Source of the DNA: Aquatica leii
Taxonomy: Eukaryota; Arthropoda; Insecta; Coleoptera; Lampyridae
Assembly: GCA_035610365.1 (NCBI GenBank)
Contig: CM069436.1
Coordinates: forward strand, 8,422,937-8,486,936
Direction of reading: 5' to 3'
DNA: 64,000 nt
In this document: positions 56,488-64,000 of the stretch, piece after piece
Layout: each line of letters opens with the position of its first letter
Numbering within the stretch: position 1 is the stretch's first letter
The notes under the pieces: generated by a model
Databases searched by the model: none
What the model was told of the DNA's origin: nothing
Seen by the model: the letters and a program-made list of their open reading frames with translations, nothing else
Made by a program: the position numbers and the translations under genes

Positions 56488-57232
56488 CTAAGGCGCAAGG
56501 CCACTCACATAGACCCCGGGCGTATTGGTCCGCGTACGGTTACCACAAGACGCTTCCTCTGCCGGAGGGACTAGTCCCCCCTGCCATGCTTTCGTATAAT
56601 AGGACTCGGCCTTTCCTCTCCCTTCAGAACTAGGTCTCGGTTTACCGGCGCTGGAAAACCCTAAGGCCCAGGCCGTGCCCCAAGTTCCTGTCTGAAGATT
56701 GAACCGAGTTTCAGAATTGGAGCTAGGTCCAGATTTACCGACATGGACAAGACGGGTTACGTCTGCCAGCCGTGCCTTCAGTTCCTGCCCAATTAAGTCC
56801 ACAATCCACGGACGTTATGCCGCCGTAGAGGGGAGCCCATAAAAAGGCGTCAGCATAACTACTACCACGTTTGAATACGGTACGTTTCGGCCGTTGACAC
56901 AGGACCCAGGCTTACGCTTGAACTCTGGAATTGGGTGGAAACGTATCCGTTTTAAGGGCGACAACACCATATGGTGAAATGTAGGCCCGTGTCAGTCATT
57001 TAGTTCACATCTGTACTGGGGAACCAGCACAGATGCTATTCAGAGTGCACCGCGAGGAGGCGACTAACATTACACTCCCGCTTGAGGAGTTGCTTACTGT
57101 AAAATTTCTTCGGCTAGATCTAGTCGATGAGATTAGAGATCTCGTTATACTGAAATAAGAGTAATAAAATTTGTGCACAAAGGTGTTGGTGATCGTAGTA
57201 GGGCTCAATTACACGATACATACTTTGTGTCT
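56488..57232 (-). other. GC-rich island of unknown origin
   Basis: Much richer in G and C than its flanks. A 104-codon minus-strand frame (56802, MDLIGQELKARLADVTRLVH...) has no recognised domain. It lies between the LTR start at 56183 and the block shared by copies A and B (57233), and could be part of a longer LTR. No rRNA or tRNA was recognised. Copy A has no equivalent, being bordered by satellite instead. Confidence 0.4.
57008..57035. other. Stable hairpin with GGAA tetraloop
   Basis: CATCTGTACTGG and CCAGCACAGATG pair (11 of 12 positions, one A-C mismatch) around GGAA, a GNRA-class loop if transcribed on the plus strand. It sits in the GC-rich island. Function unknown. Confidence 0.5.
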
Positions 57233-58308
57233 ACTTTTTTCCCAAGCGGTAATATATCTTAGTATATAAATGTGTTACTAAGGATTTAGGATAAGAGAAA
57301 TTTTATGTACTCCGTTAGGCACTCACAAGAATGTCATACTGTTCCGAAGGCAAAACGAGAAATAGCGGCACCGCAACAAAAAGTAACTAACTATATGAGG
57401 CGTTGCCAACTGAAGTATTTAGACGTGATATATAGAGGGTTCACGTCACATTTGTCAATGTGCTTGGATTAAACGCAACAATCGTAAGCTTGCCAAGGTC
57501 ATTGATTGTAATTTGGATTGTTGCACGGTTGTGGCTTGTTGCCAACAATTTGTTTTACGGGTTTTATTAATTACGTTAGTGTTTTTTATTTGATTGTTGT
57601 GTTCATTGGGTCTTTTTGTTGGCTTTTGTCTATACTGTTGAGCAATAAATTCTGTAATTTTTTGTTTAAATTAACCAGAGGAAACTTATTTAGAAACAGA
57701 TTTTATATTGATTTTTTGCTTTTAGCTATGCTAGGTTGTTGAAGTTTTACTGTCGTAGACGTTAAAAATTCTGGTCACATCATAGTTAAATTTTTTGAGT
57801 TGATGGATATATCAGCATGTCTATAATTTCTGTGATGAATACTTAGAGTGAAAACAGCACCCGATTTTCTATTTTTTATATAAAAAACTATTCTGCTTTT
57901 TAAGTAATAATTTTGTGTGATTCCAAGCGGTTCTTTTAGATCTCTACAAAAAATGGATTAGAGGAATTATTTACTATAGCTAAGTGGAAGTCTCTATATT
58001 TTTTGCTATAGCAAAGATATTTATAGAGTGTAGCTACAAGGAGGTCAACGGGGTCATTTTTCTTAGGGTCCGGGCTTTTATGCGGGCCCGGATTTTTGGG
58101 TTTAAGGTTCACATGTTTGGTTGTTGTTGTAGAAAAGTGCCCTCCGGCTTGGGTTTTCACTTTACGGATCTACTTAGACGTTATGTATATTTTATCTTGT
58201 TGTACTGCGTATTTTGGGGTACGGTACTTTTTTCCATAAAAAAAAATTAATTATTTATTACAATACTGTTCATATTTTACAAAGAAATTGGGTTTGTTTA
58301 GATTTCTT

Positions 58309-60371
58309 ATTACCAAGGGATATAGTGCACAAAAAATTACTTTTAGTTTGATGCCAAAAATCTGTAGAAATAAATTGCGAAAATTCAGTTAGAAAGTAAG
58401 ATAGATATTCAATTTCAGCAAATTTAGAAAGAACGCCCCGAACCCATAGAAAGTTCAGCAACCTACCTGATGCCACATGCTTCGGTTGTATGATGTGGTA
58501 AAAGGCAAAAACTGAACGAACGCTCGCAAATCAGTGATAGAATTTACGCAAGTAAAAAAATCTATAAGAAGTGACTCGTGCAACGTGGCGCAGCAGCAAC
58601 ACGAGTGTCCAATCAAAATAAAGATCCCTACTTGGGATCGTTGCTGTCTGCCGCCTTATTTGTTCGTCCCGGACTCAGAACTATAAACTAAGTTTGGCGG
58701 TTAAGCGTCAAGTTTTTTTGATTTGAAATCTTCAAATTTACGTCTTAGTAAGTTCTACCATCTTGTTTATTTAGGCGTTCAAAAACGGCTCGTCGGGGTG
58801 TTGCCATTGGCTTTTCTTTGCCGCAGCTACAAGCCTACGAGCAGCCGCCCGACATCGTTCCGTTCCGACGCCACCGCCGTCTTCCGTTGTTGATAGCCGA
58901 TCGCTCAACATCGGTTGTAGTGACAGTGACCACTTTAAACGTGACAGTTATATTGTACACTCAGTTTTAGCTTATTTATTCTAAATATTTTACTGCAACA
59001 TGTTATTATTCCCCCAATCTTTATCACCTACGGCTTACCACCGGACCGTCGCCGACCGCGGCTTACCGCAAGCTAACTTTATCACTCTCGGTAACAATTG
59101 GCGTTCAACGTGGGGTTCATCATAAAGGAACGCGCTACAAGCCTACAACTTCATCTTCGGCTGCCAGTGTTGCCATCCACCACGCCGGACTGGAAACCGT
59201 ACAACTTTTGTAGTGGCGCCCAATCACAATCATATTTCACCTAGATCAAGATCTAACATCATCCTCAGAACCAACAAAGTGATGGAATCGTCTCCAAAAC
59301 GGGAAGGAATGTTACCGTTACCACTTCCCCAAGACGATTCCACCACTACCTACGCTGACTTCAGCCAATCAGAACCGTTGCCTTACTACCGCTACCACCT
59401 CTACACGCCCGAAAGCAATTAGAGGGTTTAAAAAAGATTCCCCAGCTGAAAAGTTTAGTAAATTAAGAACCACAGAATGCAGAGTTAAAGCATAAGTCTC
59501 CATTACAACTTTATTAAAAACCACCAAAACTCAAAGCTAGTAGGCTAATTGCCAGATTCACCCAAAGAGAGCTTAATTTAACCAAGACCCCAAGAATGCG
59601 AAGAAGATGTTGAGTTGACCGTTCAGTTGATACCTTTAGTGCCTTTTTTTATAACTAGTTTTAGAGTGTGGGAGTAAAGTAATGGTCAAAAAATTAATAA
59701 AAGCAAAAAGAATGCCATTGTAGAACGGAACTAAGCTAAAACGTTATGTTAAAAATATATCGGTATGATTTTTGTATCGTCCCGGAACGCCCACTTTTTG
59801 CTACGTCAAAAGTGGTGACTGTCAACTGAGGAAAAATAATTTTTCCGTTGTCTGTGGTACGATAATAAGCTGACATACACGCCCGGCTAGACTTTCATCT
59901 TTTAATATTCACACTTATCCACGTTTATAAATGAGTGTAGTACTTTTAATGCTAATGTGAAAGTCTTCCTTTAGTAAAAATTGATTCAATTTTTGTGATT
60001 TAGTTTGTTTTTTTGTAATTGCTATTACCAAATTTTGGATACTAACGTGCATGCCACTAATGCGAAGCGGGGCTGTTAATTGATTTGGGAAAAATTTCTC
60101 TGATGGCGTCACAATTTTATATATAATCAAAAAGGTGCTACCTCTATGTTTATTAAGGATATCGATTAAATACTACAATTGTATCCGGATTGGAAAACCC
60201 ACTTACTAAAATATCCATATTAATCTGAGAAAAACTTGGCGCTGCTAGCTAGTTGCATTCTTCGAAGAAAAAATAAATTTTGAGTACTATATTTCCTACT
60301 TTAATTCTTTGCATCTACGTTAACAGTCGGTTGCACGTACGACGGGACGTACATAAAAGATTGTCACAATT
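58309..60371 (+). mobile_element. ~2.06 kb insertion in copy B, probably LTR-retrotransposon-derived
   Basis: Copy A is continuous where copy B jumps from TTGGGTTTGTTTAGATTTCT to AATTATAAAATTGTAAATAA, which fixes the insert within a few bases. Inside is a GC-richer part (58560-59460) with a primer-site-like TGGCGCCCAATCAC at 59214-59227 on the plus strand and a short downstream frame (MESSPKREGMLPLPLPQDDS, from 59282) in gag position. No pol is present. A deleted LTR element is the best guess. Confidence 0.45.
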
Positions 60372-60857
60372 AATAATTATAAAATTGTAAATAAAGTGAT
60401 TAGTATAAATAAAGAGAATTTTTGCGTTATTCATTTGTGCTTTTGACAACTATAATGCGTTTTGATTTGTTTTGAAATCATGACATTCAATATAAAAATT
60501 TGTTTATCGGTTACTTCGTTCATTTACATGTGCAGTCTTCGATCTAAAAGTAATCGGTTTGTCTATATGCAACCAAAACGATGGAAAATAACGGAATATC
60601 ATATAATTAGACAAGTTAAAATAATTTTTGTCAAAACAGTAATATAAAGAAAAAATTGTGAAAATAAAATCCTTTTAAATAAATATTTAATTCTTTTACA
60701 ATATTTTTTACGTATTTTTTTTAATAAAAGTTTTTGTTTGTTGGGGTTTTTGTGGCTGGAAAGGATCTCTATGTCTGTTGTCAGAGGTTTTTTAAAGCGT
60801 TTGTTTATCTCTGGTTCTTGGTTTAATTTCTTGATTATATCTCAGACTTTTAGTTCC

Positions 60858-60872
60858 CCACGTTGGGCGCCA
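60858..60872 (-). other. Primer binding site, tRNA-Lys type (copy B)
   Basis: Minus-strand TGGCGCCCAACGTGG, six bases from the LTR-like block starting TGATGAG at 60878. Identical to the motifs at 47026-47040 and 56163-56177. Confidence 0.85.
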
Positions 60873-61600
60873 AAATCTGATGAGATGTTGCGACTACAAA
60901 AAAAACGACTGCAGTAATTTAGCGCAGTAGTTCTACAATCGTCTGAGACGACATGGGCAGCAATACTTAACGAGAAGGGGGCCATCGGGGGCATTTTTAT
61001 ATGACCTGGACTTGTCGGCGGGCTCGGATTTTAAGGTTTAGGTTTGAAAAGTGCTCCCGGGTGTGGATATTCTTTCTAAGGCCCTATCTAGGTACTATGT
61101 ATATCTTGTATCGTTGCATCGCGTTCTTGGGGGGCTGATGCTTTATGTTAAAAATTTAAATAAAACTAATATTAAAAATCAAGTAAAAACATTTTATATT
61201 TACTTAGACTATTTTAATTATTTTTTACAATGCTGCTGATATTTTACAAAGAACTGAAATCATTAGTATAATTAAATACAGTTTTTACGTTATTGATTTG
61301 TACTTTTTATGCTTTTGACATAACCATAAATGCATTTTAATTTTTTTTTGAAGTCATGACTTTGATTACGTTTAATTTGAAAATGTATTTATCGGTTACA
61401 TCGTTAATTTACATGAGCAGTCTTCAATCGAAAAGTAATGGTTCCGCCTATATGCAATCAAAATAGCGTAATAGTGAAATTAAGATAATTTTTTGGAATC
61501 ATTTTTATTAAAAAAAAAAGTGAAAACCAAAACTCTTTTTAAATTATTATATAATTTTTCCGACAATATTTTTTTACGTATTTTGTTTTTATAAAACACT

Positions 61601-62568
61601 TTAAACTTTATATATGATTACGTTGAAACAACGTCGAAAAACAAATAAGAAAAGTTAAAACTGGAAGAATGTTGTTCGAAGTTTTTTCTCGAAGTTATTT
61701 CAAAAGTGTACCCGGTTTACTTTCGTCGTTTAAAAAGTTACAATAAACGTAACAAAACGTATTTTGATGTAACTTGAGGATAATTGTAAACACCGCGGCG
61801 ATTGGATTACATTATTTTGGTCGTATTGATTTTTTTTACGCAAAGCTTTTTCCTGGTTTTTTGCCGTTGACATTAGAAAATCGTAAACATAAAAGTTTAG
61901 AAAAGCACGAAAAAGCTTTTGGATCGCGTTCGAATTACGCCAATAAACAAAATTATGTTTCGAGTGGTAAAATTTGATAAATTTGTATTAAGCGAGTGGT
62001 AATTGTGATTATAAGACAATATCGATTGGTGGAAAATGTTTCTTTTTATTAAAAAATAAAATTATACTGCGGTTTTCGTTTGTAAATAAATAGCTTTGAA
62101 TATTTTTAATTCGTTTCGAAACACATATGATAAAAGTCTGTTCATTTTTAATTAAAGTGTATAAAATGTTTCGAAAGGGGTGGCGTTTTCAACCCTCTTG
62201 AGGGAGCAGAAACGGCAATATGATTACATCGTATATAAGTTGAGTAGAAGGGCGGGTGGGGTGTATTATTTATTCGTTTTCATGGATTTTTGAGATTTAA
62301 ATCGACGCGGGACTGTTTCGTTTTGGGCTACCCTTGCGCATAAGGGGGAAGAGATTGTCGGGGGGCCCTCTGGTCGGAGCGCTCTATTTGGATTCGCGCC
62401 GTTAGCGTATCAACACGTTCACCTGTGTCCGGAATCATGTTTTACGTGAACACGCGCCCGGACTTAACCGGAAACTTTTAAATAAAAGCTTTTTTTCGGC
62501 TGTGACAATTTGTGTGGTTTAGTGCCGCTTGTTTTTCCGTTTGTATCCCGTGGGACTACCTGTATCAG
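61601..62568. other. Unassigned DNA, possibly intron upstream of the 62.57 kb exon
   Basis: No domain or repeat partner recognised. Confidence 0.4.
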
Positions 62569-62699
62569 CACTGGAACATCTAATGCCCATCGTGGCTTCT
62601 ATCAACACCCTCATCGGTTCTTGCGAGAATATGGAGGCTACTTATTGCGTCGGGAATGATGTAGACGTCGGAAGAATGTTTGATCAGTACTTGTACAAG
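62569..62699 (+). CDS. Candidate host-gene internal exon (131 bp)
   Basis: An acceptor (cttgtttttccgtttg...ctgtatcag, ending 62568) precedes 131 bases that end TACAAG with a donor gtacgatc at 62700. One frame is open throughout (two bases completing a codon, then 43 codons, ending in phase 0): LEHLMPIVASINTLIGSCEN, then MEATYCVGNDVDVGRMFDQY and LYK. The composition is balanced and protein-like, unlike the surrounding decayed DNA, and no transposon motif is seen. The protein is not identified. The exon could begin earlier at an alternative AG near 62522. Prediction only. Confidence 0.45.
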
Positions 62700-64000
62700 G
62701 TACGATCTTCATTATTATTTAATAACCAACGTCGTTTCTTCGCAATTAAGGGTGGGGAAAATTTAGTGCGCTTTTTTCCCAAATAAAATTCGCTCCCTTT
62801 TAGATTAATGTTACGAGGAAAGTTAAAACTTTTTAGCTATTTGGCAATTTACATTAAGTGCTTTCAGCCTTAAGGTTGATGGACTTTCTTGTAATGAGAA
62901 AGACGAAGATAGCGACGTGCTATCAGATAATTGCATCGACGCGTTCATTAATATTGAGACCTCTTTCTTCCGAGGGATTCTCCCAACTTAGACAGGAACA
63001 ACATTTTACTTTGCCTCGGAAAAAAATTTGGCCTTATTTTTTTTTTCGTCTTAAGATACCATCAAAAACTCCCTCGCTTAAATATCGAGTTCCGTTCGCA
63101 TTCGTTAACAGGTTCGTAAAATGCCTTATTATAACCAGTTTAGTTTTTTTACGAGTTTTGTTCTTTATAAATTGTTCTTCGAGAACGAGTTTTCTGTTTA
63201 ATGTATACAAGAGGTTTTTGTTCTTTCGTTTGGCCTTGGAATAGCAAACGAAAAACACTTTTGATGGAATTTATGGCAGTACGTTTTAACACCCCCTGTT
63301 TATTTTTCGGCATTATCTTGATTCACGTTTATTTACAACCGATATCAACGTGTAATTATACACCTGGTGGAGATCCTACGCTGCAATTATCATAAATTAA
63401 AACTTCCCCCCTCTTTACGTATAAACACAACCCTAGATGCAGTTACCCGAAAAAAAAGACGTTTATGAACACTTAATTAATGCTTTTTTTTTCGATTTAA
63501 ATTAATGCTACGAATTTTCAGATTTTTCGGCGCTTTAATTTATAGGCGTCGGAAGCATCTGTTGTGTAGTAACTTAGCATTTAACATGGACGTTCCACCT
63601 CGTTTAATTTCTTCGCGTAGTTTTTTTTAAGTTGTTAATCTTAACCCAAAATTTGGTCTTAAAGATTGAATTTAATTAAGGATTTAAACTAATCGTGCTT
63701 CGCCAATTTTTGTCGCGAAAATGGTATGCGACGTGAAAGTGGTTGAAGGCATTTTCCGCCGCTGTCTAGCCGGCCGTAATTGTGACATCGTTTCATGCTG
63801 AGTTGGGTAATAATTAATTGTTTTTGAATTTCCATCGGAGTTTCTTTGATTTTAATTCTTGCTGACATTTACACATTTTTTGTATAATTATTGCATTTTT
63901 TAAAATTTCTGATTTTTGCATATTTGCCAAGATGCTCTTCTGTTATTTATAGAATGTTGATAAATTCGGCGACGTGAGCAACAGCGTAATTGCTTAATTA
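62700..64000. other. Unassigned DNA, possibly intronic
   Basis: A 128-codon plus-strand frame at 62858-63244 begins at a non-ATG codon and has no domain; its hydrophobic, basic content looks accidental. A weak echo of the 26.5/28.7 kb repeat lies near 63540. Nothing else recognised. Confidence 0.4.

Larger units (their letters stand above)
57233..61600 (-). mobile_element. Composite LTR-derived unit, copy B (TRIM-like, interrupted)
   Basis: Plus-strand order: an 800 bp block (57233-58040; GAAATAGCGGCACCGCAACA, GTATTTAGACGTGATATATA and GGATTGTTGCACGGTTGTGG shared with copy A), an LTR-like block (58045-58308, continued at 60372-60730), a leader (60735-60857), primer site (60858-60872) and a second LTR-like block (60878-61600, TGATGAGATGTTG...). 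Right and left LTR-like blocks are similar from GGGGCATTTT (60990) on, but their leftmost parts differ. No protein-coding interior. The left block is split by the 58309-60371 insertion. Read on the minus strand. Confidence 0.65.

Noticed and set aside
56488..57232. Possible rRNA or spacer fragment
   Set aside because: GC-rich, but no conserved rRNA stretch was recognised on either strand.
1..64000. CRISPR array, operons or a prokaryotic defence system
   Set aside because: The repeats present are satellite and transposon repeats without spacers, and coding content is eukaryotic retroelements and transposases.

Overview
The window is eukaryotic, AT-rich, gene-poor nuclear DNA, most likely from an insect or another arthropod. 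There are no operons and no long intact ORFs. Almost everything recognisable is a decayed transposable element: R1/LOA-type, Jockey-type and RTE-type non-LTR retrotransposons, Ty3/gypsy retrotransposons, a pogo/Tigger-like and a hAT-like DNA transposon, and foldback elements. A 4.8 kb satellite array adds to the picture of repeat-rich, possibly pericentromeric or intronic, chromatin. No CRISPR, rRNA gene or convincing tRNA gene was seen. Species cannot be told from the sequence alone.

Layout. 0.56-4.56 kb: a minus-strand non-LTR element with an RNase H domain. 7.45 kb: a short foldback. 8.5-13.2 kb: a nearly full-length plus-strand R1-clade element with ORF1 zinc knuckles, endonuclease, RT and a C-terminal finger. 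14.06-17.21 kb: a TA-flanked pogo-like transposon whose transposase ends in a PHD-like finger, itself hit by a 477 bp foldback element. 19.83 kb: a candidate host mini-exon with strong splice sites. 22.07-26.24 kb: a minus-strand gypsy element of CsRn1 type with a tRNA-Trp primer site and very short LTRs. 26.3-29.2 kb: RTE fragments and duplicated short repeats. 29.2-33.1 kb: a second minus-strand gypsy element split by a plus-strand RTE. 35.68-40.5 kb: a satellite of alternating ~170 bp monomers forming a ~340 bp dimer. 42.2-43.65 kb: a ZBED5/SCAND3-like hAT relic.

43.9-47.5 kb and 56.1-61.6 kb hold two copies of the same composite LTR-derived unit (LTR - ~140 bp leader with tRNA-Lys primer site - LTR, no coding interior). 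Copy A carries a 1,063 bp solo LTR with a 4 bp target duplication, and copy B supplies the empty site. Copy B carries a different ~2.06 kb insertion. Stray satellite monomers border copy A. 49.5-52.2 kb: a minus-strand Jockey element interrupted by a ~1.3 kb piece containing four ~99 bp tandem units. 62.57 kb: a second candidate host exon.

The elements do not work together as a pathway. Their nesting gives a relative history: pogo before the foldback, gypsy before RTE, composite LTR unit before the solo LTR and before the 2 kb insertion, Jockey before the tandem-repeat insertion. Boundaries given for decayed elements are approximate, and ORF starts inside them are not real translation starts unless stated.
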